This document shows positions 8,677-18,298 of a stretch of DNA of 64,000 nt, piece after piece (the stretch's first letter is position 1; every line of letters begins with the position of its first letter). The position numbers and the translations under genes were made by a program. Below the pieces are notes generated by a model. It was not told the origin of the DNA and searched no databases. It saw nothing but the letters and a program-made list of their open reading frames with translations. The DNA is from Hydrotalea flava. Lineage in GTDB: Bacteria > Bacteroidota > Bacteroidia > Chitinophagales > Chitinophagaceae. The DNA lies in the NCBI RefSeq assembly GCF_001623405.1, contig NZ_LUHG01000065.1, positions 1 through 64,000 of the forward strand, read 5' to 3'.

Positions 8677-9654
8677 CTATTTATTTTGAATGGCATTCAA
8701 TTCAAAATGCTGCACTTTGTTTTTGATAGGTGGTAAGGATTTTAAATAAACATAAATCGCTTCCAAATCGCTTGTATTCATCCCCCCGTACATCGACCAG
8801 GGCATAATGGTATTTACTTTATCTGGCGTAATTGTTTCCAGATTGGCAGTATCACTATAGGTTTTAAATCGGGCTACAAAGCTTTCTTTACTCCAATTGC
8901 CAATGCCGGTAGCCGAATCGGGGGTAATATTGGCAGAAACGGTAATGCCATTTGGCATTTTAAATGCACGCCCACCTGCAAAAGCCAGTTCTGTTTTAAG
9001 GTTTCCTTGATCCTGTTGTGTATGGCATTCCATACAAGCGGCAATACTCACCAAATAGTGGCCATACAAAAGCGTTTCTGATTTTAAAGGTTTTTTGAGC
9101 GGTACTGCTTTTTGAGGCAGTGTATTTAAAATAAAGTTCATAGGGAAGTTGATGGAACGCGACTGAATATTATTTTGAATTGGGTGTAATGTTCTAATGT
9201 AGGCAATGATATCATACACATCTTCTTTATCCATTTTCCCAAAATAGGTATAAGGCATTACCGGAAAAATTGCATTCCCTTTTTTATCAACGCCTGTAGT
9301 AATAACGCGGTAAATTTCCCCGTCAGTCCAGTTTTTTAAATTAACCGGAGTAATATTTTTTGAATAAAATTTTCCGGGGAAACCGGATTCTACACCAAAA
9401 TATTCACCACCTTCCCCTTCTGTACCCGGCACAATCGGTCCGGTAAACTTTAACCAGTTGCGGGTAGAATGGCAATCCATACAAACCGTAACATGATTGG
9501 CAAGATATGCCCCATGCCGCACCCGTTGCGGTGTAATTTCTACCGTTAAAACAGGCGCATTTTCTACATTTGGGAGGAAAAACTTAAGATATACGAGCAA
9601 GCCTGCTACCAATAATAGCAGCAACAAACCCACCCAAAAAAGTACTTTTTTCAT
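8677..9654 (-). CDS. Membrane-anchored dihaem cytochrome c
   Basis: A 325-residue c-type cytochrome with an N-terminal transmembrane anchor (about 4-27) and two class I-like cytochrome c domains facing the periplasm. Haem attachment sites are CMDCH (Cys58, Cys61, His62) and CMECH (Cys207, Cys210, His211). Likely axial Met ligands are Met133 in FPVMPYTYFG and the Met in TIMPWSMYGG. The architecture resembles the cytochrome subunits of membrane alcohol/aldehyde dehydrogenases and other dihaem electron carriers, but no dehydrogenase is adjacent. It would pass electrons to the respiratory chain; its partner is unknown. Confidence 0.9.
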   Translation of the reverse strand: MKKVLFWVGLLLLLLVAGLLVYLKFFLPNVENAPVLTVEITPQRVRHGAYLANHVTVCMDCHSTRNWLKFTGPIVPGTEGEGGEYFGVESGFPGKFYSKNITPVNLKNWTDGEIYRVITTGVDKKGNAIFPVMPYTYFGKMDKEDVYDIIAYIRTLHPIQNNIQSRSINFPMNFILNTLPQKAVPLKKPLKSETLLYGHYLVSIAACMECHTQQDQGNLKTELAFAGGRAFKMPNGITVSANITPDSATGIGNWSKESFVARFKTYSDTANLETITPDKVNTIMPWSMYGGMNTSDLEAIYVYLKSLPPIKNKVQHFELNAIQNK

Positions 9655-9833
9655 GTAATTTATTTTTATTTTTTGAACTATTTAAAAAAAGAGACATGGG
9701 TTCATTTGGCAGTTATGCGGCACACTACTTAGCTTCTTAAGCCATTTAGAAATATACTGTACAGTTTTCAATCATGCAAGTAAACAACCGGAAAATATTT
9801 AGTTACAATAATTAAGTAATATTTTTAGCAATT

Positions 9834-9864
9834 TTTGCTAAATTTATTAGTGTGTGTAATTTTA
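9834..9864 (+). promoter_or_regulatory. Candidate recA promoter
   Basis: TTTG at 9834-9837 is followed after 19 bases by TAATTTTA at 9857-9864, one base off the Bacteroidota -7 consensus TAnnTTTG with ideal spacing. Transcription would start near 9870, leaving a leader of about 40 bases before the recA ATG. No LexA-like operator was recognised. Confidence 0.45.
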
Positions 9865-9912
9865 TTTCTATAACTTCGTGGCATCATTAATTTTGAAAGA
9901 AAATATACAGCT

Positions 9913-10938
9913 ATGAGTAATGCAGATAAATTGAAAGCGCTGAAGCTTACCATGGATAAAATTGATAAAGACTATGGCAAGGGCAGTGTAATGATGATGA
10001 ATGAAAAACCGGAAAGATTGAATGAGGTGGTTTCTACCGGTTCTATTGGTTTAGATATTGCACTGGGTATTGGAGGATTACCCAAAGGAAGAGTGATTGA
10101 AATTTATGGTCCTGAATCGTCAGGTAAAACCACTATTGCCACACACGTAATTGCAGAAGCACAGAAAAAAGGAGGCATTTGTGCCATTATAGATGCGGAA
10201 CATGCCTTTGATAGTGTATATGCACAGAAGTTAGGGGTTGATGTAGATAATCTTTTAATTTCTCAACCCGATTATGGTGAACAGGCTTTGGAAATTGCAG
10301 ACCGGTTAATTTTATCGGGCGCATTGGATGTAGTAGTCATTGACTCTGTTGCTGCATTGGTTCCGAAAAGCGAATTGGAAGGTGAAATGGGTGATAGCAA
10401 AATGGGTTTGCAAGCCCGTTTAATGAGCCAGGCTTTGCGAAAATTAACAGCAACCATCAGTAAAACCAATACCATTTGTATTTTTATTAATCAACTCCGC
10501 GAAAAAATTGGGGTAATGTTCGGCAATCCGGAAACAACCACCGGTGGTAACGCCTTGAAATTTTATTCTTCCGTTCGTTTAGATATTCGCAGAATTTCTC
10601 AAATAAAAGATGGAGACGAAGCCATTGGCAACCGTGTAAAAGTAAAAGTGGTGAAAAATAAAGTGGCGCCACCTTTCCGTTCTGCCGAATTCGATATTAT
10701 TTTTGGACAGGGTATCAGTAAAATTGGGGAAATTATTGATATGGGTGTTGAATTAGGTATTGTGCAAAAAAGCGGTAGCTGGTTTAGTTACGATAGTAAT
10801 AAATTAGGTCAGGGTCGTGATGCCGTTAAACAATTGCTGCTCGATAATCCTGATTTGGCCAATGAAATTGAAGCTAAAATCAGGGCTAAAATATTAGAAG
10901 CAGCAACTCCGGCTGAACCCATTCCGGCAAAACCATAA
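9913..10938 (+). CDS. recA: Recombinase RecA
   Basis: The ATP-dependent strand-exchange protein of homologous recombination and coprotease of the SOS response. The 341-residue sequence is collinear with other RecA proteins. The N-terminal helix is followed by the Walker A motif GPESSGKTT (66-74, Lys72) and the Walker B segment [12 protein letters not shown]. The L1/L2 DNA-binding region includes [20 protein letters not shown], and the MAW-like region is [14 protein letters not shown]. The C-terminal tail is short and alanine/proline-rich (PAEPIPAKP) rather than strongly acidic. The gene is monocistronic: a probable promoter lies upstream and a hairpin terminator follows. Confidence 0.98.
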   Translation: MSNADKLKALKLTMDKIDKDYGKGSVMMMNEKPERLNEVVSTGSIGLDIALGIGGLPKGRVIEIYGPESSGKTTIATHVIAEAQKKGGICAIIDAEHAFDSVYAQKLGVDVDNLLISQPDYGEQALEIADRLILSGALDVVVIDSVAALVPKSELEGEMGDSKMGLQARLMSQALRKLTATISKTNTICIFINQLREKIGVMFGNPETTTGGNALKFYSSVRLDIRRISQIKDGDEAIGNRVKVKVVKNKVAPPFRSAEFDIIFGQGISKIGEIIDMGVELGIVQKSGSWFSYDSNKLGQGRDAVKQLLLDNPDLANEIEAKIRAKILEAATPAEPIPAKP

Positions 10939-10975
10939 TAAGTATTTTTGGATTTAACAGGTTAGTAAGTGTAAA

Positions 10976-11007
10976 GTCATCTCTCTTCTGGGAGATGGCT
11001 TTTTTTA
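10976..11007 (+). terminator. Rho-independent terminator of recA
   Basis: The arms GTCATCTC (10976-10983) and GAGATGGC (10992-10999) form an 8-bp stem with one G-U pair, followed at once by a run of T residues (11000-11007). It lies 38 bases after the recA stop. Confidence 0.8.
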
Positions 11008-11070
11008 TAACCAATACCCAAAGTTTATGCGCAAATTGTATCTTCAAAGCTCCAAATAAAAACAAACAAT

Positions 11071-11538
11071 ATGGCCGAGTTTAGATTATTAGCAAAAAGA
11101 AAAAGAATTGCATTGGTAGCACATGATAATAAGAAAGCAGATTTAATGGCGTGGGCTGAATACAATAAAACAGTATTGGCCAAACACGAGTTAATTGCCA
11201 CCGGTACCACCGGTAAATTAATAGAAACAGCCTTAGATCGGCCTGTAAAAAAATTATTAAGTGGCCCTTTAGGCGGCGATCAGCAAATTGGCAGTATGAT
11301 TGCAACCGGCGAAATTGATATCATGATTTTTTTCTGGGATCCTATGGAAGCACAACCACATGACAGTGATGTAAAAGCATTGTTACGGCTTTGTGTAGCC
11401 TGGAACATACCCATGGCATGCGATCGTTCAACAGCAGATTTCATTATGACATCGCCTTTTATGCATGAACCATATGAACTTACACTACCGGATTATACGA
11501 ATTATTTAACCAGAAAAATAGAAACATCGGAAAATTAA
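11071..11538 (+). CDS. mgsA: Methylglyoxal synthase
   Basis: Converts dihydroxyacetone phosphate to methylglyoxal and phosphate, a bypass of lower glycolysis used when phosphate is limiting or sugar phosphates accumulate. The 155-residue sequence matches the family throughout. It has ALVAHDNKK (His18), the phosphate-binding ATGTTGKL, SGPLGGDQQIG with the catalytic Asp70, and FFWDPMEAQPHDSDVKALLR containing Asp90, His97 and Asp100. These correspond to E. coli His19, Asp71, Asp91, His98 and Asp101. The gene lies between recA and a GNAT acetyltransferase gene on the same strand, after the recA terminator. No glyoxalase gene is nearby. Confidence 0.96.
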   Translation: MAEFRLLAKRKRIALVAHDNKKADLMAWAEYNKTVLAKHELIATGTTGKLIETALDRPVKKLLSGPLGGDQQIGSMIATGEIDIMIFFWDPMEAQPHDSDVKALLRLCVAWNIPMACDRSTADFIMTSPFMHEPYELTLPDYTNYLTRKIETSEN

Positions 11539-11593
11539 TTTTTAATTCCTTTCACTTGTATTACATGCATTTTAAAATTATTAAATACATGCC

Positions 11594-12103
11594 ATGTTGC
11601 CGGTAACTTTAAAAATTTGGCACAAAACAGATGCCGCTGCATTAGCTGTGATTGCCAATAACAGAAATATATTTAATCAGGTAAGAGATTCTTTTCCACA
11701 ACCCTATACTGTTACCGATGCATTAAAATGGATTGAAATACATGGTTCAAAAAATCCTTATCAGAATTATGCAATTTGGGCAGATGATCAGTTAGTAGGA
11801 AGTATTGGTTTTGTGCCACAGGAACATGAGCGCCGGCATGTTGCTGAAATAGGCTATTTTATAGGGGAAGCTTATTGGGGTAAGGGTATTGCAACAACTG
11901 CAATACAACAATTATTAGCATTGATTGAACAAGAAAAAAAATATTCCAGAATAGAGGCATATGTATTTTCGAAAAACACAGCTTCAATGAAAGTGCTGCA
12001 AAGAAATAAATTTTACTTAGAAGGCATACAACACAAGGCAGCCATTAAAAACAACGTTATGTTGGACATTTATATATGGGTAAAGTTTTTAGAATCAAAA
12101 TAA
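11594..12103 (+). CDS. GNAT-family N-acetyltransferase (RimJ/RimL-like)
   Basis: A 169-residue GCN5-related acetyltransferase of the RimJ/RimL type, transferring acetyl from acetyl-CoA to an unidentified amine (a protein N-terminus or small molecule). The acetyl-CoA pyrophosphate loop is visible as GEAYWGKGIATTAIQQL (around 91-107), preceded by the beta strand AEIGYFIG. The C-terminal motif VFSKNTASMKVLQRNKFYLEG with the conserved Asn is typical of the group. It follows mgsA by 55 bases and could be co-transcribed. The start at 11594 is the second of two closely spaced ATGs and begins with the expected first strand (LPVTLKIWH). Function beyond the family is not evident. Confidence 0.88.
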   Translation: MLPVTLKIWHKTDAAALAVIANNRNIFNQVRDSFPQPYTVTDALKWIEIHGSKNPYQNYAIWADDQLVGSIGFVPQEHERRHVAEIGYFIGEAYWGKGIATTAIQQLLALIEQEKKYSRIEAYVFSKNTASMKVLQRNKFYLEGIQHKAAIKNNVMLDIYIWVKFLESK

Positions 12104-12196
12104 ACAAGTTGCATCAACATACAGTTTTTAAAAATGTACGCTCATTCATCTGTTTACTTTGCTACAGAATACTTATCATTTTACAATTTGAAATAA

Positions 12197-13276
12197 TTAA
12201 GCATTAAGCTGTTGCAGCACTATATCTCCCATTTGCTGCGTACCCAAAATTTTATCAGCAACTGTTGTTGCATCGGCAATATCACGGGTTCTAAAACCAG
12301 CTTTCAATACCGCATCAACAGCCTTTATGATGGTATTTGCTTCTTCTTTCAATCCAAAAGAAATATCTAACATTAATGCCACAGAAAGGATGGAAGCTAA
12401 CGGATTAGCAATGCCTTTACCGGTTATATCGTGAGCAGAACCATGAATGGGTTCATAAACGCCGGTTCCATCGCCAATAGATGCAGAAGCCAGCATGCCC
12501 ATTGAACCAGCAATTTGCGAAGCTTCATCGGTTAATATATCGCCAAACAAATTTGCGGTTACAACCACATCAAATCGTTTCGGATCTTTAATCAGCAACA
12601 TAGCTGTAGCATCTACAAACTGATGTTCTACAGTTACATCAGGATAATCTAATGCTACCTGTTGTACCACTTCCCGCCACAAACGGCTGGTTTCAATAAC
12701 ATTGGCTTTATCTACCGAACATAATTTTTTTCGGCGTGTTTTTGCCGCTTCAAAAGCTTTTCGGGCAATACGTTCTACTTCATAACGGCTATATTCGGCT
12801 ACATCATAAGCTGTATCACCATTATTTCTTCTTCCTTTTTCTCCAAAATAAATATCGCCGGTTAATTCCCGGAAAAACAAAATATCGGCACCCCTTAAAA
12901 TTTCAGGTTTAATGCTGGAAGCGCCCAATAATTCGTCAAATAATTGAATGGGACGAATATTAGCATACAACCCCAACTCTTTGCGCATTTTTAATAAACC
13001 CTGTTCCGGTCGCAGTTTTGCTGTTGGATCGTTATCATATTTAGGATGACCCACAGCACCAAACAAAACCGCGTCAGACGCTTTCATTTTAACTAATGAT
13101 TCATCCGGCAAGGGGGTACCGGTAGCCTCTATGGCCACATGCCCAATTAAAGCAGTATCATAAGTAAATTGATGCGAAAATTTGGTTGCAATGGCATCTA
13201 ATACTTTTTTTCCTACTGCGGTTACTTCCTGTCCAATACCATCACCGGGAACTATTAAAATTTTTTTTTGCACCAT
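12197..13276 (-). CDS. leuB: 3-isopropylmalate dehydrogenase
   Basis: Catalyses NAD-dependent oxidative decarboxylation of 3-isopropylmalate to 2-oxoisocaproate, the third step of leucine synthesis. The 359-residue protein has the family start LIVPGDGIGQEV, the substrate loop LLKMRKELGLYANIRPI, the FFRELTGDIYFG tract and the Lys/Asp catalytic region (SVDKANVIETSRLWREVV; NLFGDILTDEASQIAGSMG). The adenine/NAD-binding segment is EPIHGSAHDITGKGIANP. It is the last gene of a leuC-leuD-synthase-leuB operon, 15 bases after the synthase gene, and converges with the GNAT gene. Confidence 0.97.
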   Translation of the reverse strand: MVQKKILIVPGDGIGQEVTAVGKKVLDAIATKFSHQFTYDTALIGHVAIEATGTPLPDESLVKMKASDAVLFGAVGHPKYDNDPTAKLRPEQGLLKMRKELGLYANIRPIQLFDELLGASSIKPEILRGADILFFRELTGDIYFGEKGRRNNGDTAYDVAEYSRYEVERIARKAFEAAKTRRKKLCSVDKANVIETSRLWREVVQQVALDYPDVTVEHQFVDATAMLLIKDPKRFDVVVTANLFGDILTDEASQIAGSMGMLASASIGDGTGVYEPIHGSAHDITGKGIANPLASILSVALMLDISFGLKEEANTIIKAVDAVLKAGFRTRDIADATTVADKILGTQQMGDIVLQQLNA

Positions 13277-13291
13277 AATTATTTACTTACT

Positions 13292-14818
13292 TTAAATCTG
13301 GTTCAACATTTTTTGTGTAGCTTTTATAGCAGATACTGTTTGATCGCTATCCAATCCTCTGGTTTTAAATTCGCGGTTCTGATAGCACCAGGTTATAATG
13401 GTTTCACATAATGCATCTGATTTTCCACCGGGGGGAATGCGCACTGCATAATCTGTTAATTGCGGCAGTTCCTTTTTCTTTAAGGCATAAATGTTTTTTA
13501 ATGCATTCATAAAAGCATCATATTGCCCATCTCCCTGTGCATGTTCTTCAAATATTTCCCCTTCCATATTTATTTTCAGAGTAACCGATGGGCGCAGATT
13601 TTTTGAATGTGTTAAAACATAATTTTCAATATGTACTTTTTCTTCAATAGAATTACTGTCTAATACATCTGAAAGAATGTAAGGAAGATCAGATTGTGTA
13701 ACCACTTCTTTTTTGTCGCCCAGTTCAATAATGCGCTGGGTTACTTTCTTCAAATCATCATCTGATAATTGAATGCCTAATTGCTGTAAGTTGTTTTCGA
13801 TATTTGCCTTACCGCTGGTTTTACCCAATGCATATTTTCTTTGACGTCCAAAGCGTTCGGGCATTAAATCATTAAAATATAAATTGTTTTTTTTGTCGCC
13901 ATCGGCATGTATTCCGGCAGTTTGTGTAAATACATTTTCGCCCACCACCGGTTTGTTAACCGGGATTCTGAAACCCGAAAATGTTTCAACCAATTTGCTT
14001 ACGGTATACAACGATTTTTCGGCTACAGAAGTTTTTACATCTTTTACATAATCATTCAAAACAGCAATTGCACTGGCTAAAGGTGCATTACCTGCCCGCT
14101 CGCCCATGCCATTTACTGTTAAATGTAAGCCTTTGGCGCCGGCATTCACTGCTTCTAATACATTGGCTATGCTTAAATCATAATCGTTATGGGCATGAAA
14201 ATCGAAATGTATATCAGGATAGCGCTGAACAATTGAAGAAATGTATGCTTTAGTTTCAGAAGGAATTAAAACACCGAGTGTATCGGGCAATAAAATTCTT
14301 TTGATTGGTTGCGTTGCCAGAAAGTCAAGATATTCAAAAACATAACCTTTAGAATGGCGCATCCCATTACTCCAGTCTTCTAAATACACATTACAATCAA
14401 TTTTATGCTGTTGCGCCAATGCAATTACTTCGCCAACTTCTTTAAAATGTTGTTGGGGTGTTTTCTTTAACTGATGGGTTAAATGATTCAGCGAACCTTT
14501 GGTAAGCAGGTTCATCACTTTAGCCCCGGCTTCCATCATCCACTCAATTGAAGTAGTACCATCTACAAAAGTGAGTACTTCAATTTTATCGAGATAGCCA
14601 TTATCACTTGCCCATTGTGTAATTTTTTTTACCGCCTGAAATTCACCCTCTGATACACGTGCAGAGGCAATTTCAATTCTATCTACTTTTACTTCGGTTA
14701 ATAATAATTGTGCGATCGTTAATTTTTCTGAAGCAGAAAAAGATACACTACTGGTTTGTTCACCATCCCGCAGGGTAGTATCCATTATTTCAATGTGCCG
14801 CAGTTTATTTTCATGCAT
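13292..14818 (-). CDS. 2-isopropylmalate synthase / (R)-citramalate synthase family enzyme
   Basis: Condenses acetyl-CoA with a 2-keto acid: 2-oxoisovalerate (LeuA activity) or pyruvate (CimA activity). The 508-residue protein has the HMGL-like TIM barrel with MDTTLRDGEQ (12-21) and the metal-binding FDFHAHNDYDLSIANVLEAV. The glycine-rich HLTVNGMGERAGNAPLAS and a C-terminal LeuA-type regulatory domain with PPGGKSDALCETI (about 470-482) follow. The HNDYDL variant and overall length resemble the long LeuA2/CimA-like group seen in Bacteroidota and spirochaetes more than the short LeuA. The setting inside leuCD-leuB fits either role, because LeuCD and LeuB can also process citramalate. Substrate choice is not decidable here, so no gene symbol is given. 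Confidence 0.88.
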   Translation of the reverse strand: MHENKLRHIEIMDTTLRDGEQTSSVSFSASEKLTIAQLLLTEVKVDRIEIASARVSEGEFQAVKKITQWASDNGYLDKIEVLTFVDGTTSIEWMMEAGAKVMNLLTKGSLNHLTHQLKKTPQQHFKEVGEVIALAQQHKIDCNVYLEDWSNGMRHSKGYVFEYLDFLATQPIKRILLPDTLGVLIPSETKAYISSIVQRYPDIHFDFHAHNDYDLSIANVLEAVNAGAKGLHLTVNGMGERAGNAPLASAIAVLNDYVKDVKTSVAEKSLYTVSKLVETFSGFRIPVNKPVVGENVFTQTAGIHADGDKKNNLYFNDLMPERFGRQRKYALGKTSGKANIENNLQQLGIQLSDDDLKKVTQRIIELGDKKEVVTQSDLPYILSDVLDSNSIEEKVHIENYVLTHSKNLRPSVTLKINMEGEIFEEHAQGDGQYDAFMNALKNIYALKKKELPQLTDYAVRIPPGGKSDALCETIITWCYQNREFKTRGLDSDQTVSAIKATQKMLNQI

Positions 14819-14873
14819 ACGATACCTATCCTTTCCGGTTGTAAACTATTCGCATACAACCCATTATTGTCAA

Positions 14874-15470
14874 TTAATAAAAACTTTTTTCAGTAAATGC
14901 CTGAATAGCCGGTTTAATGGATTGCAGATAATCTATATCATCAAACCCATTTAACATATTATGTTTTTTATATGTATTAATATCAAAAACAGCTATTTCA
15001 CTGGTTGCTGCAATAGTGAATGTTTGAGCCGGCAGATCAACGATAAACTGAGCTTTAGGATCTGTTTCAATTGACTTGAAAATTTTTTCTAAAAATTCGG
15101 GGCTTACCTGTACCGGAAGAATGCCAATATTTAATGCATTGTTTTTAAAAATATCTGCAAAAAAACTGGATACCACGCAACGAAAACCATAGTCGTAAAT
15201 AGCCCAGGCTGCATGTTCGCGGCTACTGCCACTACCAAAATTTTTTCCACCTACCAATATCTTACCCGAATACAGTGGATTATTTAATATAAAATCTTGT
15301 TTGGGTGTGTTATCAGGATTATAGCGCCAGTCGCGAAATAAATTATCACCAAAACCTGTTCTTTCTGTTGCTTTTAAGAAACGTGCAGGAATAATTTGAT
15401 CGGTATCGATGTTCTCCATTGGCATGGGAACTGCAGTACTTTTTAAAACAGTAAATTTATCGTAAGCCAT
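14874..15470 (-). CDS. leuD: 3-isopropylmalate dehydratase, small subunit
   Basis: Small (swivel-domain) subunit of isopropylmalate isomerase, which with LeuC interconverts 2- and 3-isopropylmalate through 2-isopropylmaleate. The 198-residue protein shows the usual start [20 protein letters not shown] and the substrate-loop signature [18 protein letters not shown]. The following segment, [18 protein letters not shown], is also typical. It lies 23 bases after leuC and 55 bases before the synthase gene, consistent with one leu transcript. Confidence 0.97.
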   Translation of the reverse strand: MAYDKFTVLKSTAVPMPMENIDTDQIIPARFLKATERTGFGDNLFRDWRYNPDNTPKQDFILNNPLYSGKILVGGKNFGSGSSREHAAWAIYDYGFRCVVSSFFADIFKNNALNIGILPVQVSPEFLEKIFKSIETDPKAQFIVDLPAQTFTIAATSEIAVFDINTYKKHNMLNGFDDIDYLQSIKPAIQAFTEKSFY

Positions 15471-15493
15471 ATCATGAATATTTGTATAAAAAA

Positions 15494-16900
15494 TTATTGC
15501 ATTAACGCTCTTGGATCGGTAACCACACCTGTAACGGCGGCGGCGGCGGCCACCAATGGGCTGGCCAATAAAGTTCTGCTGCCGGGGCCCTGCCTTCCTT
15601 CAAAATTTCTATTGCTGGTGCTTACCGCATATTTACCTGCAGGAATTTTATCATCATTCATGGCCAGACAGGCAGAGCAACCGGGCTGCCGTAATTGAAA
15701 ACCGGCTTCGGTTAATATATTTAAAATACCTTCTTCTTTAATTTGCTGTTCTACAATATGCGAACCGGGTACCAACCATGCAGTGATATTATCTGCCTTT
15801 TTACGGCCTTTCACCAATGAAGCAAATGCACGAAAATCTTCAATACGCCCATTGGTACAACTTCCCAGAAACACATAATCTACTTTCTTACCAAGTATGA
15901 GTTCATTTTCCTGAAAGCCCATATACTCTAACGATTTTTTGTAAGAGTTTTCACTGCCGGCAATTTCAGCAGCAGCCGGAATTTTTTTAGTAATACCGGT
16001 ACCCAAACCAGGATTGGTGCCATAGGTAATTTGAGGTTCAATATCGGCAGCATTAAAATTGAGTTCTTTATCGAATGTAGCATCCTTATCGGATTTTAAT
16101 GTTTTCCAATAAGCCAAAACCGAATCCCATGCAGCACCCTTGGGCGATTTCTCTCTTCCTTTTAAATACGCAAATGTGGTATCGTCAGGTGCAATCATTC
16201 CACCACGAGCTCCCATTTCAATAGACATGTTACAAACTGTCATTCTACCTTCCATGCTCATATTTTCAAACACCTCGCCGGCATATTCTACAAAATAACC
16301 GGTAGCACCACTTGCGGTAATTTGAGATATGATATACAAAGCAACATCTTTGGGCAATACCGCTTTTCCTAATTTACCATGCACATTAATACGCATTTTT
16401 TTAGGTTTAGGTTGCATGATACATTGCGATGAAAGTACCATTTCTACTTCAGATGTACCAATACCAAAAGCAATACAACCAAAAGCGCCATGAGTAGAAG
16501 TATGTGAATCGCCGCATACAATGGTCATTCCGGGTAAGGTAATACCATTTTCGGGCCCAATTACATGCACAATACCATTTTTAGGATTACCCAAACCCCA
16601 ATGTGATATACCATATTTGGCAGCATTATCTTCCAAGGCTTTCAGCTGATTGGCAGAAAGTGGGTCTTGCACCGGCATGTGTTGGTTAATGGTGGGCGTA
16701 TTATGATCAGCAGTAGCAAAAGTTTTGTCAGGAAACATCACAGATAGGCCTCTGTTTTTTAAGCCTAAAAATGCAACCGGGCTGGTTACCTCATGAATAA
16801 AGTGACGATCAATAAACAGAACATCAGGGCCATCATCTATATGTTGAACAACGTGTGCATCCCAAACTTTATCGAACAAGGTAGTAGGTGTAGTGCTCAT
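15494..16900 (-). CDS. leuC: 3-isopropylmalate dehydratase, large subunit
   Basis: Large, [4Fe-4S]-containing subunit of isopropylmalate isomerase. The start chosen is the ATG at 16898-16900 ([18 protein letters not shown]), giving 468 residues; the frame extends ten codons further, but that sequence does not match the family. Cluster-binding cysteines are visible in [14 protein letters not shown] and [12 protein letters not shown], and substrate-binding tracts in [15 protein letters not shown]. Near the C-terminus, a GCC/GCG-rich tract (+ strand near 15535-15555) encodes five consecutive alanines ([10 protein letters not shown]), locally GC-rich in an otherwise AT-rich gene. It is the first gene of the leu operon. 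The roughly 220 upstream bases show no leader peptide or terminator. Confidence 0.97.
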   Translation of the reverse strand: MSTTPTTLFDKVWDAHVVQHIDDGPDVLFIDRHFIHEVTSPVAFLGLKNRGLSVMFPDKTFATADHNTPTINQHMPVQDPLSANQLKALEDNAAKYGISHWGLGNPKNGIVHVIGPENGITLPGMTIVCGDSHTSTHGAFGCIAFGIGTSEVEMVLSSQCIMQPKPKKMRINVHGKLGKAVLPKDVALYIISQITASGATGYFVEYAGEVFENMSMEGRMTVCNMSIEMGARGGMIAPDDTTFAYLKGREKSPKGAAWDSVLAYWKTLKSDKDATFDKELNFNAADIEPQITYGTNPGLGTGITKKIPAAAEIAGSENSYKKSLEYMGFQENELILGKKVDYVFLGSCTNGRIEDFRAFASLVKGRKKADNITAWLVPGSHIVEQQIKEEGILNILTEAGFQLRQPGCSACLAMNDDKIPAGKYAVSTSNRNFEGRQGPGSRTLLASPLVAAAAAVTGVVTDPRALMQ

Positions 16901-17123
16901 GGAATTTAATTTTAAATACAAATCAAGCAATTAAAAACAAGAACGCAAAATTCGACAATTTTTAGCGATTTGGCAGGTTTTTTTAAATATTTATTTAAAT
17001 ATTGGGATTTTTATTAAATACTAACGAATGTTTGTCTGAAAATTAAAAGAAAATTTTATTATAGGAAACAAATCAACTTTGTATGCCACTTTTGTATAGC
17101 TTACAACAACTTATTATTTATTT

Positions 17124-17537
17124 ATGTTTATGAAAAAAATATTCATCAACGGCATATTAGCTGGAATTATTCTAACCATTATCAGTTATGGAGGATTGTA
17201 TTTATCCATCCGCTTCTTTCCTTTTTTGTTTGAAGAATACAATAACCCGCTTTTTCACTCAGATGGCAGTAGAGATGTTTTATTCTATTCGCATACCTTC
17301 ATTATCAGTTTTGCTTTATCGTGGTTTTGGGAAAACCTTAAAACAATTTTTAGAGGAAACTTTTTATTCCGAGGTATACAATTTGGATGTACCTATACAT
17401 TGGTAGGCGTTGTCCCTATTTTATGGATTACATTCGCCTCAATGGATGTAACACTGCTCATGGTTGGCAGTTGGCTATTGTATGCCTTTATACAGTCAAT
17501 TATTGCAGGTATGTTCTTTGCAAAAAGAAATCCTTAG
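17124..17537 (+). CDS. Small four-helix membrane protein of unknown function
   Basis: A 137-residue hydrophobic protein with about four predicted transmembrane segments: about 7-30, 57-72, 88-107 and 112-130. A short soluble loop with EEYNNPLFHSDGSRD lies after the first helix. No family is recognised; size and layout are like small DUF membrane proteins of Bacteroidota. ATG 17130 (MKKIFING) is an equally plausible start two codons later. The gene is transcribed divergently from leuC and overlaps the end of the convergent yceI-like gene by four bases, so it likely stands alone. Confidence 0.65.
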   Translation: MFMKKIFINGILAGIILTIISYGGLYLSIRFFPFLFEEYNNPLFHSDGSRDVLFYSHTFIISFALSWFWENLKTIFRGNFLFRGIQFGCTYTLVGVVPILWITFASMDVTLLMVGSWLLYAFIQSIIAGMFFAKRNP

Positions 17538-18178
17538 TGCATCAACTCCATTTTTAAAGTGAAGGCCACATCCAATTTTTCATTGGTTCGTATCATTCCA
17601 CCTAATTTTCTGGGTGGTTCTAAATTAAAATCTGAAAAATTAACGGGTCTTGTACCAATCATATACAGCAGTGTAGGTGTAATAAAAGCATACTGATAGT
17701 TTACCTCAAATACTTTTTTTACACCAGCCATTTCAATGGATACATCACCCTTTATCCAGCCTTTTCCTGATTTTACATCGGGAATGGTATTTATGGATAA
17801 AAACTGAATAATTAAAGCAGGATATTTTTTTGCCTGCAATGTTTTACACAAGTCACTTGACATCATGGCATTGTGGCAATCAAAATCAGTTACCTGCAAA
17901 ATAAGATTGCCTTTTAAAATACAAGATTCATTTTTTAAACTATTGCGATAAAAATAAAGGGTATCATTATTAATGTATTCAGGAATACGACAACTGAATT
18001 TATTGATATTGGTGCTTCCATTAACCACTAAGCTACTACCCCTCAGTACTAACCATTTTTCGATATTATTATTTACAGCAAGGCTGCTGAGTTCATTTTT
18101 TACTTGTGCAATAACAGATGCCTGACAAAACATCAGGATAATCAAAAAGACTTTCCATATATTTTTACAAAAAAGCAT
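17534..18178 (-). CDS. YceI-like family protein, secreted
   Basis: A 214-residue protein with an N-terminal signal peptide (about 1-25, ending near VIAQ) and a YceI-like lipocalin-fold domain. Members bind polyisoprenoid-type lipids in the periplasm; the exact role is usually unknown. Family-like features are VVNGSTNINKFSCRIPEY (in place of GTSTMHDW), LQAKKYPALIIQFLSI, VKGDVSIEMAGVKKVFEVNY and the end KLDVAFTLKMELMH. It is more divergent than the second YceI protein 1.5 kb upstream on the same strand. A strong terminator lies between this gene and the porin gene, so it probably has its own promoter. Confidence 0.8.
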   Translation of the reverse strand: MLFCKNIWKVFLIILMFCQASVIAQVKNELSSLAVNNNIEKWLVLRGSSLVVNGSTNINKFSCRIPEYINNDTLYFYRNSLKNESCILKGNLILQVTDFDCHNAMMSSDLCKTLQAKKYPALIIQFLSINTIPDVKSGKGWIKGDVSIEMAGVKKVFEVNYQYAFITPTLLYMIGTRPVNFSDFNLEPPRKLGGMIRTNEKLDVAFTLKMELMH

Positions 18179-18242
18179 ATAAAAAAATATGATTGTACAA
18201 GCGTATAAAAGTGAAATACTTCATATAATATACAATAAAAAC

Positions 18243-18268
18243 AATCGGGGTAGCTTTCTACCCCGATT
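18243..18268 (-). terminator. Terminator of the yceI-porin unit
   Basis: A perfect 10-bp inverted repeat (AATCGGGGTA / TACCCCGATT, 6-base loop) lies 30 bases downstream of the porin gene. Read on the minus strand it is followed by GTTTTTATT. It separates the yceI-porin pair from the next yceI-like gene. Confidence 0.8.
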
Positions 18269-18298
18269 TAATTTTAACCTTTAAAATAAAGCACAATA

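Noticed and set aside
15535-15555. GGC/GCC trinucleotide run as a repeat expansion
   Set aside because: It encodes an Ala stretch in the conserved C-terminus of LeuC ([10 protein letters not shown]); it is short and coding, so it is reported only within leuC.
16978-17003. Direct repeat TTTAAATATT-like sequences upstream of leuC as a leader or operator
   Set aside because: The repeat is pure A/T in an AT-rich spacer and shows no symmetry, hairpin or leader peptide with Leu codons.
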